This document shows positions 51,581-59,864 of a DNA stretch of 64,000 bases, piece after piece (the first letter of the stretch is position 1; the number at the start of each line of letters is the position of its first letter). The notes under the pieces are model-generated. The model did no database searches, had not been told where the DNA came from, and saw only the letters and a program-made list of their open reading frames with translations. Source of the stretch: HLUCCA09 sp038745585. Its GTDB lineage: Bacteria > Pseudomonadota > Alphaproteobacteria > Rhodobacterales > Rhodobacteraceae. The DNA is taken from positions 209,351 through 273,350 of the forward strand of contig JBCDLH010000005.1 of the NCBI GenBank assembly GCA_038745585.1, read 5' to 3'. A program made the position numbers and the translations under genes.

Positions 51581-52654
51581 TCAGAGGCGCAGGTCGCTGT
51601 CAGGGTCGAAGAAATGCACCTGGGTCATATCGACGGGCACGGTGCAGGGCTGCCCCGGGACAGCCGGAAAGCGCGGATCGACCTGGGCGGTGAGCTTTTG
51701 CGCTCCGACATGGCCGATAAGGAGCGTGTGGGCGCCGAGCGGCTCCACGACGTCGGGCACGAAGGTCAACGCCGCCTCATGCTCGGAATGGCGCATATGC
51801 TCTGGCCGGATGCCGAAATGGATCGCCGCGCGCGCGCCGAGGCGCGTCGCATCGGCCTCGGTTAGGGCAAGGCGCTGCTCGCCGAGATGGATGGCGCCGC
51901 CTTCGATCTTGGCGTTGAGGAAGTTCATCGCGGGCGAGCCGATAAAGTTGGCCACAAAGCGGTTGGCCGGCTGCTCATAGAGCGTGATCGGATCGGCGGC
52001 CTGCTCGATCACGCCCGAGCGCATCACGACGACCCGGTCGGCCATGGTCATGGCTTCGACCTGATCGTGCGTGACATAGACGGTCGTCGTCGCCAAGCGG
52101 CGCTGGAGGAGCTTGATCTCGGTGCGCATTTCCACCCTGAGCTTGGCGTCTAGGTTCGACAACGGCTCGTCGAAAAGAAAGACCTGCGGATGGCGCACGA
52201 GGGCGCGCCCGATGGCGACGCGCTGACGCTGCCCGCCGGAGAGGTTCTTTGGCTTGCGGTCGAGGTAGTCGGAGAGGCCGAGGAGCGTGGCCGCTTCGGC
52301 AACGCGTTGCTCGATGGTTGCAGCGTCGGTGCCATGCACCTTCATCGCGTAGCCGATATTGTCGCGCACCGACATATGCGGGTAGAGCGCGTAGCTCTGA
52401 AACACCATGGCACAGTCGCGCGCCCCGGGCCGCTCCTGCGTGACGTCCCGCCCGGCGATTCTGATCCGGCCCGATGTGGCCGTCTCAAGCCCCGCGAGCA
52501 TCCTGAGCGTCGTTGTCTTGCCGCAGCCCGAGGGCCCCACGAGCACGAGAAACTCCCCCTCGTCGATCTTGAGATCGAGCGGGGGGATCACTGTCACATT
52601 GCCAAAGGCTTTGGTGACCTCGCTCAGTTCCACGTGGGGCTGGTCTGTTGGCAC
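51581..52654 (-). CDS. Sugar ABC transporter ATPase (MalK/UgpC type)
   Basis: A 357-residue ATPase. Walker A GPSGCGKTT, signature LSGGQRQRVAIGRAL, Walker B VFLFDEPLSNLD and switch VTHDQ are all intact. A C-terminal TOBE-type domain follows (IHFGIRPEHM). The start codon is GTG. It energises the importer formed by the two permeases and the binding protein upstream. Confidence 0.93.
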   Translation of the reverse strand: MPTDQPHVELSEVTKAFGNVTVIPPLDLKIDEGEFLVLVGPSGCGKTTTLRMLAGLETATSGRIRIAGRDVTQERPGARDCAMVFQSYALYPHMSVRDNIGYAMKVHGTDAATIEQRVAEAATLLGLSDYLDRKPKNLSGGQRQRVAIGRALVRHPQVFLFDEPLSNLDAKLRVEMRTEIKLLQRRLATTTVYVTHDQVEAMTMADRVVVMRSGVIEQAADPITLYEQPANRFVANFIGSPAMNFLNAKIEGGAIHLGEQRLALTEADATRLGARAAIHFGIRPEHMRHSEHEAALTFVPDVVEPLGAHTLLIGHVGAQKLTAQVDPRFPAVPGQPCTVPVDMTQVHFFDPDSDLRL

Positions 52655-52703
52655 CCGGGGCTGGCCCTTCTTCTGTACTGCTCGGGGTTTTTTCCCAAGA
52701 GGC

Positions 52704-52729
52704 GAGCGCGCCCGTGCGTGGGCGCGCCC
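52704..52729 (-). promoter_or_regulatory. Hairpin between binding protein and ATPase genes
   Basis: On the minus strand GGGCGCGCCC pairs with GGGCGCGCTC (one G-U pair) around a 6-base loop, 10 bases after the stop of the binding-protein gene. With no T-tract it more likely protects the upstream mRNA or weakens read-through, as is usual where a binding protein must be made in excess. Confidence 0.5.
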
Positions 52730-52738
52730 TTTTGTGGC

Positions 52739-54172
52739 TTAGAGCGGCGGCAGGCCGACCGAGGCCCGGTACGCGGAGAGCTGTGTCTCGCGGCCGAATT
52801 CGTCGGTGAGCTCGTCCCACTCCGCCGCAATCGTGTCGAGTGCTTCTTGCGGCGTGACCTCGCCTGCAAGCGCTTTTGAGAGCTCAATCTCCAGGATCTC
52901 GGTGTACGAGAAAAAGCCCGGCAGGCGCAGGTCGAGCGCCACGTTGGGCGCGTCGAGCGAGGCCCGCTGCGCACCGAGATAGCTCGCGGCCTCCTCAGGC
53001 GTAAAGGTGTTCGACCAATTGTCGAGGTCCTCGTAGTGGCTGAACCGATAGGGGTTGACGCCCGTATTCGCCGTCACGATGGCGATGCCCGACTGCTCGG
53101 GCGAGGTCAGCGTTGCCACATAATCCCACGCCGCTTCCTGGTTCTGGCTGTCGGCGGGCACACCGGCCTGCCAGCCGCCGAAGGCGAGGAACGGCGAGGC
53201 GACGGGCTCGTCAAATGTGTCCCAATCGCCCGTCACGTGGTTCCAGATCTCGGTAGAGCCAGGCAGCATCGCGGTGCGCACGTTGCCTGCGATCGAGCCC
53301 TCCGTCGCGCCCAGAACGCCCGAATCCGCCCAGTCGATATTCATCGCGACCGTGCCCCCGGCATAGAGCGGGCGCACGTCGCCCGAGCCGAAGTTCAGCG
53401 CACCCGGCGGGGAGAAGTCGAGCGACTTCTTGTATTCCTCAAGCGCCCGCACCCAACCAGGATTGTTGACCTGCGCGTCCATCGTCTCGGGATCAAAGAA
53501 CATCGAGCCGGGGTTGTTGGGATTGTTGGTGTAGGACGCCGCGTGGCTGAAGAAGTACCAGAACTGCTGCCCGCCCCGGCGGAAGGCTTCAGCGGTGCCG
53601 TAGAGATCTTCGTCCGGGCGGTGGAAGTGCGCGGCGATGTCGTAATACTGCGCCCAGGTGAGCGGATCGCCCAAGGGATAGCCGTATTCAGCCTCGAACG
53701 CCGCCATCTCGTCGGGGTCCTCCATGAGGTCAGCACGGAGGTTCAGCATGTGCATGTCGCCGTCCATCGTGGCCGACTTCACCTCGCCGTCCCAGACCAT
53801 GAGCCGCTCGCGATACACCGGGTGGATATCCTCCCAATCCGTGCCGGCCTGGAGATCGGCGGGCATCGTGGAGAGGAACGGCGCGAAATCCGGCAGCCAG
53901 GCGGGGACAAAGCCGATCACGTCGAAATCGCCCGTCTGCTGGGACATTGCAGTGAGGAACTTGGGGTAGAGCTCGCCAAAGGGGAACTCGACGACGTTGA
54001 CCTCGCCGCAGGTCTTCTCCTCCCAGGCCTGGCCCGCCATGGCGAGCGCGGAGGCGACAAAGGGGCCGTTCTGCGTGGAGACATTGAGCGTCACCCCGGT
54101 GAAATCGGGCTCGCAGGCCATCGCGGCGGTGCCGAGCGGCAGGATGGCCGCACTGAGAAGCAGTTTCTTCAT
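52739..54172 (-). CDS. Sugar ABC transporter substrate-binding protein (family 1)
   Basis: A 477-residue periplasmic protein with a signal peptide (KKLLLSAAILPLGTAAMA). The mature part has the family 1 pattern: WEEKTCGEVNVVEFPFGELYPKF, FDVIGFVPAWLPDFAPFL and GGWQAGVPADSQNQEAAWDYV. It captures the sugar for the importer. The ligand is unknown. Unlike the usual order, the ATPase and kinase genes follow it and the permeases precede it in the same operon. Confidence 0.9.
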   Translation of the reverse strand: MKKLLLSAAILPLGTAAMACEPDFTGVTLNVSTQNGPFVASALAMAGQAWEEKTCGEVNVVEFPFGELYPKFLTAMSQQTGDFDVIGFVPAWLPDFAPFLSTMPADLQAGTDWEDIHPVYRERLMVWDGEVKSATMDGDMHMLNLRADLMEDPDEMAAFEAEYGYPLGDPLTWAQYYDIAAHFHRPDEDLYGTAEAFRRGGQQFWYFFSHAASYTNNPNNPGSMFFDPETMDAQVNNPGWVRALEEYKKSLDFSPPGALNFGSGDVRPLYAGGTVAMNIDWADSGVLGATEGSIAGNVRTAMLPGSTEIWNHVTGDWDTFDEPVASPFLAFGGWQAGVPADSQNQEAAWDYVATLTSPEQSGIAIVTANTGVNPYRFSHYEDLDNWSNTFTPEEAASYLGAQRASLDAPNVALDLRLPGFFSYTEILEIELSKALAGEVTPQEALDTIAAEWDELTDEFGRETQLSAYRASVGLPPL

Positions 54173-54223
54173 GGGTTTAAGTCTCCTCCCTGAGACATTG
54201 GTTTTGCAAGTTTATGTGTCGGT

Positions 54224-55306
54224 TCACTTGATTGAGCCCGCAAGCAGGCCAGAGCGCATCATCCGCCCCAAAAGCCCCGCCACGACGACCATCGGCACGA
54301 TGGCGATGAGCGCCGCGACAGAGATCGCCCACCACTCATCCCCCCGGCTGGAGTTCTGACCGGCGATGAGGATCGGCAGCGTTTGCCAATCCGCGGAGGT
54401 GAGCAGCAGCGCGAAGAGAAACTCGTTCCAGATAAAGGCGAGGACGACCATCGATGTTGCGATCAGCCCCGGCACCGCCATCGGCAGCACGATCTGAAAG
54501 AAGATGCGGAAGCGGCCGATATCGTCAACGAGCGCTGCTTCCTCCACCTCCACTGGGACAGTCGACAGGAAATCGCGCATGAGCCAGACGGCAAAGGGCA
54601 GGCCAAAGGCGGTATAGGCCACGACGAGCCCGCCGAAACTGTCGAGCATCGTGAGCCCCGCGCGTCCGATCTCGGCATAGAGTAGGAAGAGCGCGAAGGC
54701 CGCGACGATGGGCGGAAAGATCCGCTGCGAGACGAACCAGAATGTCACGTCGTTGTTGCCAAGGACGGGGCCCGGCAGCGGCAGCCGGTTGACGAGGTTC
54801 GACACGAGGAGGGCGGCAAGCATCACTGCGAGGAGCGCATAGGGCACCGTCCAGTCGTAGCGTTCGGTCAACACTACAAAGCCACCGATGGCGATGACCG
54901 CAAAGACGACCCCAGAGAGCAGGCGGATGCGAAACTCGAACCGTACAAGCGCATAGGCCGCCATCGTGCCGAGGAAGACCGAGAGCGTCGTGGCGGTGAG
55001 CGAAACCATCACCGAGGACACGACCGGCCCCACGAAATCCCCACGAAGGCCCGAGGCCGCGTCGCGGAAGGCCTGCAGTGTCGGCTCGTAATCGACCCAA
55101 GGGATATAGGTCGGCCCCTGGCTGACCGCGATGGGGGGCTTAAACGCCGTGACGAGCACGAAATAGAGCGGGAAGACGCAAAAGAAGAACCAAACCGCCG
55201 CAAGAACGAGCCCGACCCGCTTCCAGCCCCGCGCACCGAACCGCCGTTTGGTATCGTTGCGCGCGGCGGGCGCGGGGACGGCAATGCTCGTGTCGGGGGC
55301 CGCCAT
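54224..55306 (-). CDS. Sugar ABC permease (MalG type) with extra membrane segments
   Basis: A 360-residue permease with the EAA loop EVEEAALVDDIGRFRIFFQIVLP that contacts the ATPase. Family members have about 280 residues. The extra length is an N-terminal tail and an insert near residues 130-190 with two more predicted membrane helices (LLSGVVFAVIAIGGFVVL; VPYALLAVMLAALLVSNLV), between the usual second and third helices. The ATG at 55306 overlaps the malF-type stop (TGATG); a GTG lies directly upstream. Confidence 0.88.
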   Translation of the reverse strand: MAAPDTSIAVPAPAARNDTKRRFGARGWKRVGLVLAAVWFFFCVFPLYFVLVTAFKPPIAVSQGPTYIPWVDYEPTLQAFRDAASGLRGDFVGPVVSSVMVSLTATTLSVFLGTMAAYALVRFEFRIRLLSGVVFAVIAIGGFVVLTERYDWTVPYALLAVMLAALLVSNLVNRLPLPGPVLGNNDVTFWFVSQRIFPPIVAAFALFLLYAEIGRAGLTMLDSFGGLVVAYTAFGLPFAVWLMRDFLSTVPVEVEEAALVDDIGRFRIFFQIVLPMAVPGLIATSMVVLAFIWNEFLFALLLTSADWQTLPILIAGQNSSRGDEWWAISVAALIAIVPMVVVAGLLGRMMRSGLLAGSIK

Positions 55307-56193
55307 CACTGATATCGTTTGATCAGACGCGCCGCGAGCGCGAGATAGAGCGTGCCCGCGATTATGACGACGATGAGGAAGGTGAACGAAAGCGCCGACG
55401 TGTAGCCGAGGTTAAATTTCTTGAACCCCTCGTTATAGGCAAAGAGCGTCAGCGTTTCGGTCGCCGTACCCGGCCCGCCGCCGGTCAGCACAAAGACCGT
55501 ATCGATGACCTTAAAGCCCTCGATCAGCCGGATAAAGATCACGGCGACCGAGAGCGGGAGCAGCATCGGAAACGTAATGTCCCAGAACCGCCGCCAGGCC
55601 GGGATATCGTCGACCTTGGCCGCTTCGAAAACCTCCTCGGGCAGCGATTGCAGGCCCGCGAGCATCAGGAGCGTCACGAAGGGTGTCCATTGCCAGACCT
55701 CGATGGTGATCAGCGTCGCGATCGCGAGGTTGGGCTCGGTCAGGAACGGCACATTGTCAAAGCCCATCCCTTCGATCGCGTCGTTCACAGGTCCGAGAAA
55801 CGGGTGAAAGATCATCCGGGCGATGAGCGCCACACAGACCGGCGCGAGAAACATCGGCAACAGGAACGTCACGCGATAGAGCCGCGCGCCCGCAACGTTG
55901 TGGTGGAGCGCAATGGCCAGCGCAAAGCCGAGGACATATTGAAACGCGGTGGAGATGAAGACGATGGTCGCCGTCGTATACATCGATCCCCAGAACCGCG
56001 CCGAGCCTAGGATATCAGCGTAATTGTCGACGCCCACAAAGCGCGGCGGCAGCGGCGGCACGAGGCGGATCGACTGAAACGAGACGACGAGCGCATAGAT
56101 CAGCGGAAAGAGCGTAACCGTGAGCACCAGAAGAAATGCAGGCGCCATGAAGACGTGCTTGATCGTGTCGCCACGCCCAGCGGTCTGGTGCAT
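55306..56193 (-). CDS. Sugar ABC permease (MalF type)
   Basis: A 295-residue permease with six membrane helices and the EAA loop EVFEAAKVDDIPAWRRFWDITFP. FVLTGGGPGTATETLTLFAYNEGF is typical of family members. GGGAGGA stands 6 bases before the ATG. First gene of the seven-gene minus-strand operon (two permeases, binding protein, ATPase, FGGY kinase, epimerase, fuconate dehydratase). The control region with three palindromes lies just upstream. Confidence 0.9.
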   Translation of the reverse strand: MHQTAGRGDTIKHVFMAPAFLLVLTVTLFPLIYALVVSFQSIRLVPPLPPRFVGVDNYADILGSARFWGSMYTTATIVFISTAFQYVLGFALAIALHHNVAGARLYRVTFLLPMFLAPVCVALIARMIFHPFLGPVNDAIEGMGFDNVPFLTEPNLAIATLITIEVWQWTPFVTLLMLAGLQSLPEEVFEAAKVDDIPAWRRFWDITFPMLLPLSVAVIFIRLIEGFKVIDTVFVLTGGGPGTATETLTLFAYNEGFKKFNLGYTSALSFTFLIVVIIAGTLYLALAARLIKRYQ

Positions 56194-56251
56194 GCCCTGT
56201 CCTCCCTCTCGAAACGATGGCCCGAGTCGGATAGGGGTTCAAGGGAAAAGG

Positions 56252-56266
56252 CGTAGTGAAACTACG
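56252..56266. promoter_or_regulatory. Operator-like palindrome, copy 1
   Basis: CGTAGT-GAA-ACTACG, perfect 6-bp arms. It lies 59 bases upstream of the malF-type start and 192 bases before the isomerase start. The likely binder is the SorC-family regulator at 58905. Confidence 0.55.
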
Positions 56267-56312
56267 GGCGGCGGCGCAACGGGCTGCACTTTGGCGGGTT
56301 GTACAAGACCTA

Positions 56313-56327
56313 TGTCGTAAAGCTACG
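56313..56327. promoter_or_regulatory. Operator-like palindrome, copy 2 (degenerate)
   Basis: TGTCGT-AAA-GCTACG, 11 of 15 positions equal to copy 1. Centre 61 bases from copy 1, close to six helical turns. Confidence 0.45.
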
Positions 56328-56429
56328 TGCGGCGCCGTCATACGCTTTCGCAAACCGCGCAAAAGCCCCGCGAAACACGTCGAAAAGTGCTAAAATGCAG
56401 CGCGTCCCTTGGATAGAGCGTCAGCCTTA

Positions 56430-56444
56430 CGTAGTAAAACTACA
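56430..56444. promoter_or_regulatory. Operator-like palindrome, copy 3
   Basis: CGTAGT-AAA-ACTACA, 13 of 15 positions equal to copy 1. It ends 13 bases before the isomerase start codon, so a bound protein could block transcription of that gene. Centre 117 bases from copy 2. Confidence 0.55.
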
Positions 56445-56457
56445 TACTGGAAAAGCC

Positions 56458-57123
56458 ATGCCACTTGGACCCCGCGCATCCGCCCGAGCCCCAAAGCTCG
56501 AAGAGCCGACCGCCCATGTGCTTACGCCGCGCTCTGGTGCGCTCGGCGCGGCATCGGCCGCCAATGAAAAGCGCATTGAGGATTTGGCCGGTATCTATGC
56601 CGATCAGGATGCCTTTGCCGCTTCCTGCGCCGACCGCCCGGGGCAGATCGTCTACCGGGTCGAGGATGTCCGCCCGGCCGTTGCATCGGGGGGACTGATC
56701 TTTGGAACAACGTATATGGCGCCCGGGCGCATCGGCGCGGAGTTCTTCGTGACCCGCGGCCACATCCACGCCATCGCAAACCGGCCCGAGACCTATCGCG
56801 GCGAGCGCGGCCAGGGGCTCATGCTGCTCGAAAGCCCCGAGGGCGAGACCCGCATCCTCGAAGTCGCGCCCAAGGTCACCGTCTATGTTCCGCCCTTCTG
56901 GATCCATCGCTCGGTCAATGTCGGGGCGGAGCCGCTGGTGATGAGTTTCTGCTATCCCGCCGATGCCGGACAGGATTATGCGCTGATCGCGCGCGCTGGG
57001 GGCATGGCGACGCGGATCTTGTCCGATGGCGCGGGCTGGCGCGCGGCGCCGAACCCGTCCTATCGTCCGCGAGGTGCCGAGGAAATCGCATCGATTTATG
57101 CCTCGGCGGATGATACCGGCTGA
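56458..57123 (+). CDS. Cupin-type phosphoglucose isomerase
   Basis: A 221-residue cupin protein of the archaeal-type glucose-6-phosphate isomerase family. FGTTYMAPGRIGAEFFVTRGHIHA supplies His102 and His104, Glu111 follows (NRPE), and VYVPPFWIHRSVNVG holds the last metal His. It interconverts fructose 6-phosphate and glucose 6-phosphate with a bound metal ion. The start at 56458 is chosen because the longer frame runs through the operator palindromes. First gene of a plus-strand set with the aldolase, sugar kinase and regulator. Confidence 0.85.
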   Translation: MPLGPRASARAPKLEEPTAHVLTPRSGALGAASAANEKRIEDLAGIYADQDAFAASCADRPGQIVYRVEDVRPAVASGGLIFGTTYMAPGRIGAEFFVTRGHIHAIANRPETYRGERGQGLMLLESPEGETRILEVAPKVTVYVPPFWIHRSVNVGAEPLVMSFCYPADAGQDYALIARAGGMATRILSDGAGWRAAPNPSYRPRGAEEIASIYASADDTG

Positions 57124-57206
57124 CCGGGCGCGGCCTGCGCGCCGGCTTGTTCTTTAAGCACGTTGGGGAAACCCGGCCCGGGCACCCTCCTCCAAAGGAT
57201 CGCGAT

Positions 57207-57851
57207 GTGACCGTTTTCGACATGCTCTCTGCCCATGGCGTCGTGCCCGTGATCGCGCTCGATGAGGCCGCGGCCGCGCTGCCGCTGGCCGATGCCCTCC
57301 TCGAAGGCGGGCTGCCGGTCGCCGAGATTACGTTTCGGACCGATGCGGCACGGGGCGCAATCGCGTCCATCGCGGCGCATCGCCCCGAGATGCTCGTCGG
57401 GGCTGGCACCGTGATCACTGGCGCGCAAGTCGACGCGGCCGCAGAGGCAGGCGCACAGTTTGCCCTTGCGCCCGGGCTCGACCCAGAGACGCTCTCCCAT
57501 GCGACCACGCGCGGCCTGCCCTTTGCGCCGGGCATCATGACACCGTCCGACGTGCAAGCCGCGCTGAAAGCGGGGTGCCAGATGGTCAAGTTCTTCCCGG
57601 CGGTGGCCGCGGGCGGGCCGAAAATGCTGCAGAGCATCGCCGGTCCCTATGCCCATACCGGCATCGGCTTTAACCCGACGGGCGGTGTGACGCTCGACAC
57701 GATGGGCGCGTGGCTGGCGCTGCCCGAAGTCCGCGCCGTGGGCGGCACGTGGATCGCAACACGCGCCGCGATCGCGGCTGGGAATTGGGCCGAGATTACC
57801 GCCAATGCGCGCGCCGCTGTCGCCCGTGTGGCCGAGCTCCGCGCGGGCTAG
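57207..57851 (+). CDS. KDPG/KDPGal aldolase
   Basis: A 214-residue class I aldolase of the Eda family. VVPVIALDEAAAALPLADAL and VAEITFRTDAA (catalytic Glu) open the barrel, GAGTVITGAQ and APGLDPE follow, and Lys128 in QMVKFFPA is the Schiff-base residue. It splits 2-keto-3-deoxy-6-phosphogluconate (or the galactonate isomer) to pyruvate and glyceraldehyde 3-phosphate. The start is GTG at 57207 with AAGGA upstream. Confidence 0.9.
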   Translation: MTVFDMLSAHGVVPVIALDEAAAALPLADALLEGGLPVAEITFRTDAARGAIASIAAHRPEMLVGAGTVITGAQVDAAAEAGAQFALAPGLDPETLSHATTRGLPFAPGIMTPSDVQAALKAGCQMVKFFPAVAAGGPKMLQSIAGPYAHTGIGFNPTGGVTLDTMGAWLALPEVRAVGGTWIATRAAIAAGNWAEITANARAAVARVAELRAG

Positions 57852-57943
57852 CGCCCCCGGCCGCGCGCCTTGACAAGCCTCAGACTTGGGGGCAAGCGTG
57901 CGCGCCACCGAAAAAAGTGTCGGGCAAAAGGGGTCGCGGCGCG

Positions 57944-58885
57944 ATGGCAAAGCTCTGGTTTCTCGGCGAAGCCTTGATCGACTTTGTGCCGGCCGCCTCG
58001 GAGGCGGGAGACGCCTTTGCCCCGCGCTGCGGCGGCTCGCCCTACAACGCGGCCAAGGCGGCGGCGCTCGCGGGCGCCGATGTCGGCTTTCTCGGCGCGA
58101 TCTCGACGGATATGTTCGGCGACCGGCTGGCAGCGGATATTGCAGCGTCCGGGGTCGATGCGGGCCACATTCCGCGTGTGCCCGAGCCGACGACGCTCGC
58201 CTTCGTCGAGCTTGTGGGGGGCGAGGCGCGCTATGCGTTCTTTAACACCGGTACGGCGACGGCGACGATGAGGCCCGATCCGGCGGCCTTTCCCGGCGCG
58301 CCTGGCGATGTCCTCTCCCTCGGCTCGATCTCGCTGATCGACGCGCCGGGGGCGGGCAACCTCACCGCCTATGCCGAAACGCTCTCGCACCGTGCGACGC
58401 TCTCGCTCGACCCCAATGCTCGGCCTGGCATGACGCCGGATGCCGAGGCTTGGCGGGCGCGGATCCGCACGCTGGCCGACCTTTCGGGCATTCTCAAACT
58501 CTCGGAGGAGGACCTTGCTTTCCTCGCCCCCGGTCTCGCGCCACGCGACTTTGCCGAGGCGCAGATTGCGCGCGGCACCGGACTTGTGACCGTCACCCAC
58601 GGGGCCGCAGGGGCCGAGGCCTTCGTCGCCGCGGGCCGCGTCTTCCGCGACGCGCACAAGGTCGAGGTGGTCGACACGGTCGGCGCTGGCGACACGGTCA
58701 CCGGCTACCTGCTGGCGACGCTCGCCGCGCAAGGCTTGACCGGTCGCGCAGCCCTTGCGGCGGTCGATCTCGACACGGTCGGCGACGCCCTCGATCACGC
58801 GCTTGCCGCCTCGGCGCTGACCTGCACCGTCGTCGGTTGCGCCCCGCCGACCCTCGTCGAGGTCGCCGCTTTCCGCGCCGCGTGA
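57944..58885 (+). CDS. PfkB-family sugar kinase, fructokinase-like
   Basis: A 313-residue kinase. LGEALIDFVP, GGSPYNAAKAAALAG and FLGAISTDMFGDRL match bacterial fructokinases; VDTVGAGDTVTGYLLA is the anion-hole motif with the catalytic Asp. 2-Keto-3-deoxygluconate kinase is the main alternative, which would feed the aldolase directly. It lies between the aldolase (92-base gap) and the regulator (19-base gap). Confidence 0.83.
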   Translation: MAKLWFLGEALIDFVPAASEAGDAFAPRCGGSPYNAAKAAALAGADVGFLGAISTDMFGDRLAADIAASGVDAGHIPRVPEPTTLAFVELVGGEARYAFFNTGTATATMRPDPAAFPGAPGDVLSLGSISLIDAPGAGNLTAYAETLSHRATLSLDPNARPGMTPDAEAWRARIRTLADLSGILKLSEEDLAFLAPGLAPRDFAEAQIARGTGLVTVTHGAAGAEAFVAAGRVFRDAHKVEVVDTVGAGDTVTGYLLATLAAQGLTGRAALAAVDLDTVGDALDHALAASALTCTVVGCAPPTLVEVAAFRAA

Positions 58886-58904
58886 CGGCGTGGAGAGAGC
58901 TGCG

Positions 58905-59864
58905 ATGACCCGCCTCGCCCGGACCCCGCCGGCGCTCTCCGAGAGCCGCGACCTGCGCCTGCGTGCGGCCTGGCTTTATTACTCGCGCGGAATGATCCAG
59001 CGGGATATCGCAACCCTTCTCGGCGTCAGCCGCTCGACCGTGATCCGCATGCTCGAAGAGGCGCGGCGGCGCGGCGAGGTCACGATCACGATCGAGGCTG
59101 TCCCCGGCGACTGCACAGCGTTGGCGGTGGCGCTCGAAGAACGCTTTGACCTCTCGGAGGCCCTCGTCGTGCCGGGCGAGGGCAACGCAGCGGAGACGGC
59201 GCGCGATGTCGGCGCGGCGCTGGGGCGGTTCCTGTCGGATGTGGTCGGCGACGACATGGTGCTCGGTGTCGGCTGGGGGCGTACGCTCCATGCCGCGCTT
59301 GCGACCTTTCGGCCGATGCGGCGCGAGAATGTCCGCGTGCTGTCGCTGCTGGGCGGGCTGGTCGAGGCGCAAGAGCTGAACCCGGCCGATGTCGCCTGGA
59401 ACGTGGCGCACCGGCTTGGCGCGCGCAGCCACGTGCTGCTTGCCCCGCTCCTGGTCGACAGCGCGGAGACGAAGCGCCGGTTGATGCAGGAGAACGGTCT
59501 TGGCAGCGTCGCCGTTCTGGCACGCGAAATGGACATCGCGGTGATCTCCTGCGGGGATTTGGCCCAGGCGGGCTCGTCGCTCAGCCACGGCTTTCTAACG
59601 GACGCTGAGCTGGCCGGGCTGATCGACGCGGGCGCGGTCTGCGACTGCATGTGCCACTTTCTCGACGCCGCGGGCGCCCCGGTCGCGCACCCCGTCCACG
59701 ACCGGGTGATGTCGGTGGCGCTGACGGATGTGGCGGCGGCCAAGCACGTCGTCCTTGCCTCGGGCGGCGCGCATCGAGCCGCCGCACTCCGAGCGACGAT
59801 GGCGGCTGTCGGCTGTCACACGCTCGTGACAGACGAGGCGGCGGCTCGGGCGCTCTTGGCCTAG
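58905..59864 (+). CDS. SorC-family sugar-responsive transcriptional regulator
   Basis: A 319-residue protein. The N-terminal helix-turn-helix reads IQRDIATLLGVSRSTVIRML; the rest is the SorC/DeoR-type sugar-phosphate-binding domain (GVGWGRTLHAAL, LGGLVEAQELNPADVAWNVA, ISCGDLAQAGSSLS). Such proteins bind a sugar phosphate and leave or change their operator. GGAGAGAG stands before the ATG at 58905. Its own gene cluster contains three matching palindromes at 56252-56444. Its stop shares the CTAG with the stop of the convergent hydrolase. Confidence 0.88.
   Translation: MTRLARTPPALSESRDLRLRAAWLYYSRGMIQRDIATLLGVSRSTVIRMLEEARRRGEVTITIEAVPGDCTALAVALEERFDLSEALVVPGEGNAAETARDVGAALGRFLSDVVGDDMVLGVGWGRTLHAALATFRPMRRENVRVLSLLGGLVEAQELNPADVAWNVAHRLGARSHVLLAPLLVDSAETKRRLMQENGLGSVAVLAREMDIAVISCGDLAQAGSSLSHGFLTDAELAGLIDAGAVCDCMCHFLDAAGAPVAHPVHDRVMSVALTDVAAAKHVVLASGGAHRAAALRATMAAVGCHTLVTDEAAARALLA

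Noticed and set aside
57857..57900. TTGACA before the PfkB kinase gene as a promoter
   Set aside because: No acceptable -10 element lies at the right distance.
57944..58885. Firm call as 2-keto-3-deoxygluconate kinase because of the adjacent aldolase
   Set aside because: The N-terminal motifs fit fructokinases at least as well, so only a PfkB kinase with fructokinase likeness is claimed.
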